Assembly: GCA_007571185.1 (NCBI GenBank)
Contig: RKRX01000084.1
Span: forward strand, 1-6,003
Length of the DNA: 6,003 nt
From: Oceanicaulis sp.
Lineage (GTDB): Bacteria; Pseudomonadota; Alphaproteobacteria; Caulobacterales; Maricaulaceae
Direction of reading: 5' to 3'
In this document: positions 1-5,703 of the stretch, one piece after another
Layout of the letters: each line of letters starts with the position of its first letter
Numbering within the stretch: the first letter of the stretch is position 1
Program-made: the position numbers and the translations under genes
The notes under the pieces: model-generated
The model's input: the letters and a program-made list of their open reading frames with translations, nothing else
Told to the model about the DNA's origin: nothing
The model's database searches: none

Positions 1-122
1 TTGCAGCGGCGCCCGTTTCTGCGCTGTCTACTGGCCGTCGCCCTCTTTATTTTGCTGGTTTTGTGGGCCAGCCCGCGGCCGTTTCCAATCTCAAGATTTT
101 CACCGACGCGGCGGCGCAGCGC

Positions 123-125
123 TGA
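123..125 (+). other. ruvB: In-frame TGA stop inside ruvB
   Basis: Codons before the TGA read DAAAQR and codons after it read [16 protein letters not shown], a continuous match to RuvB with TGA in place of the usual Gly codon. One base change, GGA to TGA, explains it; no frameshift is needed. TGA also terminates ruvB itself, tolQ and pal in this window, so the standard code is in use and TGA is not being read as glycine. Confidence 0.85.
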
Positions 126-992
126 GAGGCGCTTGATCATGTTCTGCTGTCGGGCCCGCCCGGATTAGGCAAGTCCACCCTGGCTCAGATTGTCGCTAGG
201 GAGTTGGGCGTGAACTTCCGCGCCACATCCGGCCCGGTGATCGCCAAGGCGGGGGATCTGGCCGCCATCCTGACCAATCTGGAAGAGCGTGATGTGCTTT
301 TCATTGACGAAATTCATCGTCTGCTGCCAGCGGTGGAGGAGATACTCTATCCGGCCATGGAGGATTTCTGCCTTGATCTGGTAATTGGAGAAGGGCCAAG
401 CGCACGGACCTTGCGGGTCGATCTGCCGCCTTTCACTCTGGTAGGGGCCACCACGCGGGCGGGTCTTCTCGCTACGCCTTTGCGCGATCGCTTCGGTGTT
501 CCGGTGCGGTTGGAATTTTATAGCACAGAAGAGCTCGCCAGAATTGTCGATCGCGCCGCAAACAAGCTGGGCTTGTCCGTGAGTGAAGATGGCGCGACCG
601 AGATCGCCAAGCGCGCGCGCGGTACGCCGCGCGTCGCCGGCCGTCTCCTGCGCCGGGTGCGTGATTTCGCCCAGGCTGATGGCGTGTCAATCATTGACGC
701 CGCAATGGCGGACGTTGCTCTCAAACGCCTGGATGTCGATGAAGTAGGGCTTGACAGTCTGGATCGCCGTTATCTCCGTGTCCTGATCGATGGTTTCGGC
801 GGTGGGCCTGTCGGAGTGGAAACCTTGGCGGCGGCCTGCGCTGAGGCCCGTGATGCGCTGGAGGATGTGGTTGAACCCTTCCTGATCCAGCAAAGTTTCA
901 TTATGCGCACCCCGCGTGGCCGCGTGGCGGTCCGGCGTGCTTATGAACATCTCGGTTTCACAGTACCCCGGCATCTCAGTGATGATTTGTTT

Positions 993-998
993 GGAGAG
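993..998 (+). promoter_or_regulatory. Ribosome binding site for ybgC inside ruvB
   Basis: GGAGAG lies within the last codons of ruvB. It is 8 bases before ATG 1007 and 5 bases before the alternative GTG 1004. The spacing fits ATG 1007 slightly better. Confidence 0.55.
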
Positions 999-1006
999 CC
1001 TGCGTG

Positions 1007-1447
1007 ATGGAACCTGGTTCTGGCGCATGGTCCGGGGGTCGCATCCATCGTTTGCCGGTGCGCGTTTATTACGAGGACACCGATCTCACGGGGGTGGTTT
1101 ACCACGCCAACCATCTGAAATTCATGGAACGGGGACGCACCGACGCATTGCGCTGTGTTGGCGTAGGTCATGCCGCGCTCCTGGCGCGGGATCCTCCTTT
1201 GAGCTTTGCAGTATGCCGGATGGAGCTGGAGTTCATCGGACCTGCACGCATTGACGACGTGCTGGTTGTTGAAACCGTGTTTGAGCAGGTGCGTGGCGCT
1301 CGTCTGGTTGTTGGTCAGCGGATCGTCCGTGGCGCGCGGGAACTGCTCATCGCGACAGTACAGGTCGCCTGTATTGATCTGGGGGGGCGTCCACGCCGAC
1401 TCCCTGCCGAGATGGCGGGCAAGATTACAGCCCACGTCTCAGGTTAG
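1007..1447 (+). CDS. ybgC: YbgC-family acyl-CoA thioesterase (hotdog fold), Tol-Pal associated
   Basis: YbgC proteins are cytoplasmic hotdog-fold thioesterases of the 4-hydroxybenzoyl-CoA thioesterase type that hydrolyse acyl-CoA thioesters. The gene commonly heads the tol-pal operon, though its role in envelope function is not settled. The protein is 146 residues, normal for the family. Near the N-terminus it has YYEDTDLTGVVYHANHLKFM followed by ERGRT. The second Asp of EDTD (about residue 26) matches the catalytic Asp of the Pseudomonas enzyme, and GVVYH is the family loop. The start is ATG 1007, whose A is also the last base of the ruvB TGA; GTG 1004 directly upstream is in frame and equally possible. 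The overlap implies translational coupling to ruvB. A 171-base gap separates it from tolQ. Confidence 0.93.
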   Translation: MEPGSGAWSGGRIHRLPVRVYYEDTDLTGVVYHANHLKFMERGRTDALRCVGVGHAALLARDPPLSFAVCRMELEFIGPARIDDVLVVETVFEQVRGARLVVGQRIVRGARELLIATVQVACIDLGGRPRRLPAEMAGKITAHVSG

Positions 1448-1519
1448 GGGTTGGTTTTCAAAACGTGGTGAGTGCTGTGTATTTTCTGGGTAGCGATCGC
1501 TGAAATGAACAGGTTCAGC

Positions 1520-1548
1520 TTGGCGTGAAGCGTGTGTGCGGTTACATC
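1520..1548 (+). promoter_or_regulatory. Candidate housekeeping promoter for tolQRA
   Basis: TTGGCGT at 1520-1526 and GTTACATC at 1541-1548 are separated by 14 bases. Compared with the Caulobacter sigma-73 consensus TTGACGS - N10-14 - GCTANAWC, the first box matches 5 of 7 positions and the second 6 of 7 defined positions, with allowed spacing. Transcription would start near 1555, giving a leader of about 64 bases before tolQ. This is pattern matching by eye and assumes a Caulobacter-like sigma factor. Confidence 0.4.
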
Positions 1549-1618
1549 TGCGTTGTGAGAGGCATTTCAAACCGGCGCGCGCAATCAAGGTCGTGCGCAC
1601 AAGATTGATGAGGTTTGC

Positions 1619-2272
1619 ATGGAAAGTGTTGCGGTCGAACTGGCGGGACCGACTGATGAACTCACCATCGTCTATCTGTTCATGCGCGCCGATATCGTTG
1701 TCAAGATAGTGATGGCTCTGCTGGTGTTCATGTCGATCTGGTCCTGGGCGATCGCCATCGAGAAATGGCTCCGGTTCAACGCCGCTCATGGCGAGGCGTC
1801 CCGGTTTGAGCGTGATTTCTGGTCTGGCGCCTCCCTGGATGATCTGGCTGCGAAATACGCCCGGGATCCCAAGGATGCGTTCGGACGAGTTCTGGCTGCG
1901 GCGTTGCGCGACTGGGACGGGTTTTCAGTGGCCAAATCCGGCGGGGCGGAAGCCAATCGCGAACTGAACAAGATGGAAGGCGGACTGGGAGTTCTGGCGA
2001 TCATTGGTTCGTCCGCCCCCTTTATTGGCCTATTCGGCACCGTCTGGGGCATCATGAACGCCTTCCGCGCCATCGCCGCTTCTGAAAACACCTCGCTGGC
2101 TATTGTAGCGCCGGGGATTGCCGAGGCGCTGTTCGCCACCGCGTTGGGCCTGCTGGCCGCCATCCCGGCCGTGATTTTCTTCAACGGCTTGTCCTCCATT
2201 CTTGCCAGATACGCCGCAAAACTAGAGGGTTTTGTAGATGACCTGGCGGCATTGGCCAGCCGGGGTGATTGA
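1619..2272 (+). CDS. tolQ: TolQ, inner-membrane proton-channel subunit of the Tol-Pal motor
   Basis: TolQ belongs to the MotA/TolQ/ExbB family. A TolQ oligomer surrounds a TolR dimer and uses the proton-motive force to energise TolA during outer-membrane constriction. The protein is 217 residues, close to the 230 of E. coli. Three membrane segments are visible: about 26-48 (VVKIVMALLVFMSIWSWAIA), about 121-145 and about 163-188. The signature GLFGTVWGIM spans 137-146, and EALFATALGLLAAIPAV begins at 169. E169, T174 and T141 correspond to the channel residues E176, T181 and T148 of ExbB. GAGG at 1610-1613, 5 bases before ATG 1619, supports this start. tolR follows after only 3 bases. TolQ rather than ExbB is chosen because of the tolR-tolA-tolB-pal neighbours. 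Confidence 0.97.
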   Translation: MESVAVELAGPTDELTIVYLFMRADIVVKIVMALLVFMSIWSWAIAIEKWLRFNAAHGEASRFERDFWSGASLDDLAAKYARDPKDAFGRVLAAALRDWDGFSVAKSGGAEANRELNKMEGGLGVLAIIGSSAPFIGLFGTVWGIMNAFRAIAASENTSLAIVAPGIAEALFATALGLLAAIPAVIFFNGLSSILARYAAKLEGFVDDLAALASRGD

Positions 2273-2275
2273 GTC

Positions 2276-2707
2276 ATGGCAGGTGGAATCGACACTTTCA
2301 GTGGATATGGGCGCCGGCGATTCAAGCCAACTGCAGAAATTAACGTCACTCCCTTTGTGGATGTGATGCTGGTGCTTTTGATCGTGTTCATGGTGTCCGC
2401 CCCGCTTCTGACCGTGGGGGTGGAGGTGGACCTGCCTGATACTGAAGCGCGCGCGCTGATGACGTCTGAGGAACCGCTGACTCTAACCATCCAGGCCGAT
2501 GGCACACTCTATTTGATGGAGGGAGTGATACCGTTTGAGGAGCTGGTGGCGCGCCTTGAGGCGATCGTGGAGGCCGGTTCGGAAACCCGGATCTATATCC
2601 GGGCTGATGACGGCGCCCCTTATGGCGAGGTGATGCGGGTGATGGCTCGGATGTCGACCTCCGGCTACACCAATATCGGTCTCATCACCGACCCTGTTCA
2701 GCAATAG
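2276..2707 (+). CDS. tolR: TolR, ExbD/TolR-family subunit of the Tol-Pal motor
   Basis: TolR is a bitopic inner-membrane protein that pairs with TolQ and couples proton flow to TolA movement; its periplasmic domain can contact peptidoglycan. The protein is 143 residues, normal for the family. A short basic N-terminus (GRRRFKP) leads into INVTPFVDVMLVLLIVFMV, the ExbD/TolR signature and single membrane helix. D29 inside it matches the essential membrane Asp of E. coli TolR (D23). The periplasmic part has IQADG and a C-terminal stretch IYIRADDGAPYGEVM typical of the family. It starts 3 bases after the tolQ stop, with GGGG at 2262-2265 upstream, so the two are co-transcribed and probably coupled. 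Its stop overlaps the tolA ribosome binding site. Confidence 0.97.
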   Translation: MAGGIDTFSGYGRRRFKPTAEINVTPFVDVMLVLLIVFMVSAPLLTVGVEVDLPDTEARALMTSEEPLTLTIQADGTLYLMEGVIPFEELVARLEAIVEAGSETRIYIRADDGAPYGEVMRVMARMSTSGYTNIGLITDPVQQ

Positions 2708-2710
2708 GGG
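2706..2710 (+). promoter_or_regulatory. Ribosome binding site for tolA overlapping the tolR stop
   Basis: AGGGG starts inside the tolR TAG stop and ends 8 bases before the tolA ATG at 2719. This supports that start and suggests linked translation of tolR and tolA. Confidence 0.55.
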
Positions 2711-2718
2711 CGCGGGCC

Positions 2719-3495
2719 ATGCGTCAGGCCCTGGGTTTCATGCTCTCTTTACTGATTCACGGCGGGCTGGTGGTCCCGGCGTTGATCGCCTTTCCCCAGG
2801 CGCGCCGGACCTATGAGGACTTAGTGGTCGTTCCCGTCGAACTCGTCACGCCAGCCGCCGACACCAATGTACGCTCAGTCCAGCCCGAACCGAAGATCTC
2901 GCCTGAAGACCTGGCCTCACGCACCGTGCCTCAGCCCCGTCTTGCGCCACGGCCCAAGCCGGAACCTGAAATCGTTTCGCCGTCCCCTAAACCCGAACCT
3001 GCACCCGATACCCTACCGGATCCTGCGCCTGAGATTGAACCTGAGAACATCAGGCTTAAACCCGAACCTGCACCCCAGGGGCTGGATCTGGAGGCTCTGT
3101 CTGCTCTGGTGGACCGATCCCGTGAGACTATGGCGCCGATCGGGGAGCCCGAGACGGGCGAAACCCGGCAGGGGGCCGGGCCGGGTACAGCCCTGACCGC
3201 CAGTCTTCAGGCCATAGCCTCATCTCACCTGAACCAGTGCATACGCTCGAACGCGGACGCGCCGTCCAATCTAAACCTCCGCGTGTCTGTCGAAATCCGT
3301 CTTGAACGCAATGGGCGCCTATCCGCTCAACCGCGCCTGGTGGACCAGGCTCGCATTATGAATTCGTCCAATTCCTATCTGAAGGTGGCGGGAGAACGCG
3401 CGCTTCGGGGCGTGATCGAATGTCAACCTTATCCGCTGCCGCCGGAACACTATCAGCAATGGCGCGTGCTTGTGGTCAATGTGGATACGCAATAA
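2719..3495 (+). CDS. tolA: TolA, periplasm-spanning arm of Tol-Pal, short form with Pro/Glu-rich linker
   Basis: TolA is anchored in the inner membrane by TolQR and reaches across the periplasm to TolB-Pal. The protein is 258 residues, clearly shorter than E. coli TolA (about 420). Residues 5-25 form the single membrane helix. S10 and H14 have the same spacing as the S18/H22 pair of E. coli TolA that contacts TolQ. Residues 55-120 are a linker rich in Pro, Glu and Lys (PQPRLAPRPKPEPE, KPEPAP twice), not the long Ala/Lys-rich helix of enterobacteria. Residues 160-258 look like the TolA/TonB-type C-terminal domain: SLQAIASSHLNQCIRSN, then VSVEIRLERNGRLS, then ECQPYPLPPEHYQQWRVLVV. C174 and C235 could form a disulfide, as in other TolA domains. 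The position between tolR and tolB makes TolA much likelier than TonB. Confidence 0.93.
   Translation: MRQALGFMLSLLIHGGLVVPALIAFPQARRTYEDLVVVPVELVTPAADTNVRSVQPEPKISPEDLASRTVPQPRLAPRPKPEPEIVSPSPKPEPAPDTLPDPAPEIEPENIRLKPEPAPQGLDLEALSALVDRSRETMAPIGEPETGETRQGAGPGTALTASLQAIASSHLNQCIRSNADAPSNLNLRVSVEIRLERNGRLSAQPRLVDQARIMNSSNSYLKVAGERALRGVIECQPYPLPPEHYQQWRVLVVNVDTQ
2988..3075 (+). repeat. Pair of 19-base direct repeats in the tolA linker
   Basis: TAAACCCGAACCTGCACCC occurs at 2988-3006 and again at 3057-3075. The offset is 69 bases, exactly 23 codons, so both copies encode KPEPAP in frame. Between them lies more Pro/Glu coding sequence. The pair looks like an internal duplication that lengthened the linker. 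Confidence 0.85.
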
Positions 3496-3507
3496 ACGGT
3501 TAGGGTT

Positions 3508-3517
3508 GCACATGTGC
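3508..3517 (+). repeat. 10-base perfect palindrome in the tolA-tolB gap
   Basis: GCACATGTGC reads the same on both strands and sits 25 bases before the tolB start. It could be a small operator or chance. The next bases outward do not pair. Confidence 0.4.
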
Positions 3518-3530
3518 GCCGCCAGAAACT

Positions 3531-3535
3531 AAGAG
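3531..3535 (+). promoter_or_regulatory. Ribosome binding site that decides the tolB start
   Basis: AAGAG ends 7 bases before ATG 3543. The in-frame TTG at 3537 is only one base from this site, too close for normal initiation, so ATG 3543 is preferred. Confidence 0.5.
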
Positions 3536-3542
3536 CTTGCCC

Positions 3543-4889
3543 ATGACTCCCCTGCGCATGTTGCTTGCCGCCCTCTTCATCTGGACCATGCTGGCGGTTC
3601 CGGTTCCAGCCCAGACGCCCTTGGTGGTGGATGTCATTGAAGGCCATCTTGATCCTACGCCAGTCGCTATTCACAATTTTCTGGGTGAAAACGATCAAGA
3701 ATCGCAGATCGGGGCGGATATTTCACGGGTGATCGCCAACAATCTTCGGGCTTCAGGTCTGTTTGCGCCAATAGATCAGGACGCCTTCATCGAGGAAGTC
3801 GTCAATATTGACCTGCGGCCGCGTTTTGGCGACTGGCGCGTGATCAACGCCTCGGCGCTCCTGGTCGGACGAGTGAGTATTGATGAGAATGATCGCTTGC
3901 GGGTGGCGTTCCGTCTGTGGGATGCCGCTACCGAGCGACAGATGCACGGTTTGCAGTTTGTCGCCTCCTTGGACAACTGGCGCCGAATCGCTCACAAAAT
4001 ATCCGACACGATTTACGAGCGGATGACCGGTGAGACCGGGTATTTCGACACCCGCATCATTTATGTATCCGAAAGTGTCGGTCCCAATGACGAGCCAATT
4101 CGACGGCTTGCGGTGATGGATCAGGATGGTGCAAACCCTTCTTTCTTGACCGACCCATCCTATATGGCGCTGTTGCCAAACTATTCTCCGAGTGCTCAGC
4201 AGATCACTTATGTGTCCTTTCGGGATGGGCGCGCCACCAGCTATCTCTATGATCTGGCGAGCGGGCGTCAGGAAGCTCTGTTTGATTCCGATCCCGCCCT
4301 GGCGGCGAAAGGCCAATCTCTTTCTGCGCGCTTTCACCCCAATGGGCGCGAGCTTGTAGTTTCGGCAGAGCGCCGTAGCGGTCATGACCTGTTCAAATTT
4401 GATCTGCACACGCGCACCCTGCGCCAGCTGACCGACCATCCCGCTGATGATGTAGAGCCCTCTTACGCGCCCGATGGGGGGCGCGTGGTGTTTTCCTCCT
4501 CGCGTGGCGGTCAGTCCCAGCTCTATGTGATGGGGGCGGACGGCGCTGACCCCCGGCGCATCACCTTTGGACAAGGCCGTTACACCACCCCGGTCTGGAG
4601 CCCGCGCGGCGACCTCATCGCCTTCACCAAACAACTTGACGACCAGTTCATGCTGGGCGTGGTGAACGCGGATGGATCAGGTGAGGAACGCATCCTCTAT
4701 GAGGGGTATTTCGTTGATACGCCGACCTGGTCGCCCAATGGCCGCGTGCTTTTGTTTACCCGTGGCGACAGAACCCTGGACGGCGCGACATACTCCATCT
4801 GGAGCGTGGATTTGGCGGGTTTCAATCTGCGTCGTCTTCCCACCCGTGGGCCGGCCAGCGATCCAGCCTGGTCCCCCTTGATTGATTAA
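3543..4889 (+). CDS. tolB: TolB, periplasmic beta-propeller protein of the Tol-Pal system
   Basis: TolB is a soluble periplasmic protein that binds Pal and TolA and controls when Pal is free to bind peptidoglycan. The protein is 448 residues, close to the usual 430-440. Residues 1-23 are a Sec signal peptide (R5, hydrophobic core, VPA then Q24 at the likely cleavage site). Residues about 25-165 form the N-terminal TolB domain, starting LVVDVIEGHLDPTPVAIHNF. From about 165 the PD40-type propeller begins with YFDTRIIYVSE and LAVMDQDGANPSFLTD. Blade motifs include YSPSAQQI, FHPNGREL, YAPDGGRV, WSPRGDLI, WSPNGRVL and a final WSPLID. It lies 47 bases after tolA and is followed by a 140-base gap before pal. 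I see no convincing promoter of its own. Confidence 0.97.
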   Translation: MTPLRMLLAALFIWTMLAVPVPAQTPLVVDVIEGHLDPTPVAIHNFLGENDQESQIGADISRVIANNLRASGLFAPIDQDAFIEEVVNIDLRPRFGDWRVINASALLVGRVSIDENDRLRVAFRLWDAATERQMHGLQFVASLDNWRRIAHKISDTIYERMTGETGYFDTRIIYVSESVGPNDEPIRRLAVMDQDGANPSFLTDPSYMALLPNYSPSAQQITYVSFRDGRATSYLYDLASGRQEALFDSDPALAAKGQSLSARFHPNGRELVVSAERRSGHDLFKFDLHTRTLRQLTDHPADDVEPSYAPDGGRVVFSSSRGGQSQLYVMGADGADPRRITFGQGRYTTPVWSPRGDLIAFTKQLDDQFMLGVVNADGSGEERILYEGYFVDTPTWSPNGRVLLFTRGDRTLDGATYSIWSVDLAGFNLRRLPTRGPASDPAWSPLID

Positions 4890-4970
4890 GATCGCATCGG
4901 TTAGGATGACGCCCGGAGTGCGCGTTCAGAAGGGTCATGCCGGGGGTGGAGCGCGCTGATCCGGGTAAAA

Positions 4971-5001
4971 CTTACGCACTCACATATCTGCGGGCTCAAT
5001 C
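4971..5001 (+). promoter_or_regulatory. Candidate promoter for pal
   Basis: CTTACGC at 4971-4977 matches TTGACGS at 5 of 7 positions, and GCTCAATC at 4994-5001 matches GCTANAWC at 6 of 7 defined positions. The spacer is 16 bases, slightly longer than the 10-14 of the Caulobacter consensus. Transcription would begin near 5008, just before the pal ribosome binding site. This is weak evidence that pal can be expressed apart from tolB. Confidence 0.28.
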
Positions 5002-5010
5002 GCAAATTTT

Positions 5011-5018
5011 AGAGAGGG
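5011..5018 (+). promoter_or_regulatory. Ribosome binding site that decides the pal start
   Basis: AGAGAGGG lies 11 bases before ATG 5030, somewhat far but the only purine-rich match. With the lipoprotein signal peptide beginning at this ATG, it rules out the in-frame start 31 codons upstream at 4937. Confidence 0.5.
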
Positions 5019-5029
5019 ATGATACCACC

Positions 5030-5575
5030 ATGAAACGCCTGTCAGTTGTCGTCGCCTTGGCGCTTAGCGCTTTGCTAACCGCCTGCGCTTCCCAACCCGA
5101 GCCGGTTGCTCTGCAAACTGAGCCTCGACCTGAGCCTGTTTATCAGCCAGAACCGGAGCCTCAACCGGCGCCAGAACCGGAACCGGAACCTGCAAGGCCA
5201 ACACCGGGTTCGGTCGAAGATTTTGAGGTGAATGCGGGCGACCGCGTCTTCTTTGCTCTGGATCGATACGACCTGTCATCTGAGGCGCGGGTGACCCTGC
5301 GTCGACAGGCTGCCTGGCTGGCCTCCCATTCGCAGGCGCGTATTCTCATTGCTGGCAATTGCGATGAACGCGGCACCCGCGAGTACAACCTGGCTCTAGG
5401 CGCCCGTCGCGCTGGCGCTGTTCGCGAATTCCTGATCGGTCAGGGTGTGGATCCATCGCGCATCGCCACCGTGTCCTATGGCAAGGAGCGTCCGATTTGT
5501 CGTGAGTCCAGTGAGCGTTGCTGGTCAATCAACCGTAACGCCATCACAATAATCCAGTCTGGCGCGGCTTCCTGA
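5030..5575 (+). CDS. pal: Pal, peptidoglycan-associated outer-membrane lipoprotein
   Basis: Pal is anchored in the outer membrane by lipid and binds diaminopimelate in peptidoglycan through an OmpA-like domain; TolB competes for this interaction. The protein is 181 residues. Residues 1-18 are a lipoprotein signal peptide with lipobox LTAC; C19 would be lipidated, and Ala at +2 fits outer-membrane sorting. Residues 22-60 are a Pro/Glu-rich linker with repeated PEPEP units. The OmpA-like domain covers about 63-176, with FFALDRYDLS, GNCDERGTREYNLALGARRA and VSYGKERP. D112 and R127 match the peptidoglycan-binding Asp/Arg pair of the family. C157 and C164 flank a C-terminal loop and could form a disulfide. 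ATG 5030 is chosen because the signal peptide begins there; the longer frame from 4937 would bury it. Confidence 0.96.
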   Translation: MKRLSVVVALALSALLTACASQPEPVALQTEPRPEPVYQPEPEPQPAPEPEPEPARPTPGSVEDFEVNAGDRVFFALDRYDLSSEARVTLRRQAAWLASHSQARILIAGNCDERGTREYNLALGARRAGAVREFLIGQGVDPSRIATVSYGKERPICRESSERCWSINRNAITIIQSGAAS

Positions 5576-5611
5576 GTTCGTTCCGGATTTGCGATTGAAC
5601 CTCTCTAAAAC

Positions 5612-5621
5612 CGGGCGCCCG
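5612..5621 (+). repeat. 10-base GC palindrome in the pal-cpoB gap
   Basis: CGGGCGCCCG is a perfect palindrome without a loop, 36 bases after the pal stop. As RNA it could form only a three-pair stem with a four-base loop, and no T-run follows on the + strand, so it is not a convincing terminator. Confidence 0.3.
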
Positions 5622-5703
5622 AGAAACAGGAGCTTGATTTCGCCTTCTGGACAGAGACACTGGCGATGATGAGTCCACAGTCGCTCAACAGGATAGGTGC
5701 GTC

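Larger units (their letters stand above)
3..1007 (+). pseudogene. ruvB: RuvB, Holliday junction branch-migration ATPase; 5' end outside window, one in-frame stop
   Basis: RuvB is the hexameric AAA+ motor that, with RuvA, drives branch migration of Holliday junctions in recombinational repair. The frame is recognisable from the window edge: FVGQ (60-71), Walker [10 protein letters not shown] (153-179), Walker B IDEIH (303-317), sensor 1 GATTRAG (444-464), the RGTPR sensor 2 motif (618-632) and the C-terminal winged-helix domain with GGGPVG and [13 protein letters not shown]. About 10-12 N-terminal residues are missing, judged against E. coli RuvB. The frame contains a TGA at 123-125, where relatives have Gly in the stretch RGEALDHVL. 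The only downstream start I see before the next motifs is TTG 204, which lies after Walker A, so a product from there could not bind ATP normally. The rest of the gene looks intact, so the cause may be a sequence error, a recent nonsense mutation or true loss. Identity as ruvB is very sure; the broken state is less so. Confidence 0.85.

Noticed and set aside
1..87. Hydrophobic open frame in frame 1 (LLAVALFILLVLW)
   Set aside because: It overlaps the ruvB N-terminal coding sequence in frame 3, which matches the family; the hydrophobic translation is a shadow.
123..125. TGA read as glycine through an alternative genetic code
   Set aside because: TGA ends ruvB, tolQ and pal at the expected lengths, and the genes are clearly alphaproteobacterial, not from the candidate phyla that read TGA as glycine.
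204..1007. ruvB starting at TTG 204
   Set aside because: This would begin after Walker A. Clear RuvB sequence continues upstream to the window edge, so TTG 204 is only the first possible start after the TGA.
1582..1607. Leader hairpin CAATC/GATTG before tolQ
   Set aside because: It has only five pairs around a 16-base loop with no flanking extension, so it is too weak to call.
1786..2505. - strand open frame of 239 codons across tolQ and tolR
   Set aside because: It is antisense to two conserved genes, rich in Ala/Ser/Arg, and without family features.
3753..4634. Long - strand open frame of 293 codons inside tolB
   Set aside because: It lies antisense to a well-supported gene, has no recognisable motif, and long antisense frames are common in GC-rich DNA.
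5604..5611. Promoter -10 box TCTAAAAC upstream of cpoB
   Set aside because: The box itself fits GCTANAWC at 6 of 7 positions, but I found no acceptable -35 box at the right distance.
5601..5624. Terminator between pal and cpoB
   Set aside because: The GC palindrome has no proper loop and no T-run on the + strand, and cpoB normally belongs to the same operon.
5671..5675. GAGTC (GANTC, CcrM methylation site) upstream of cpoB
   Set aside because: A single site of a degenerate pentamer with no convincing promoter beside it; not enough to propose cell-cycle control.
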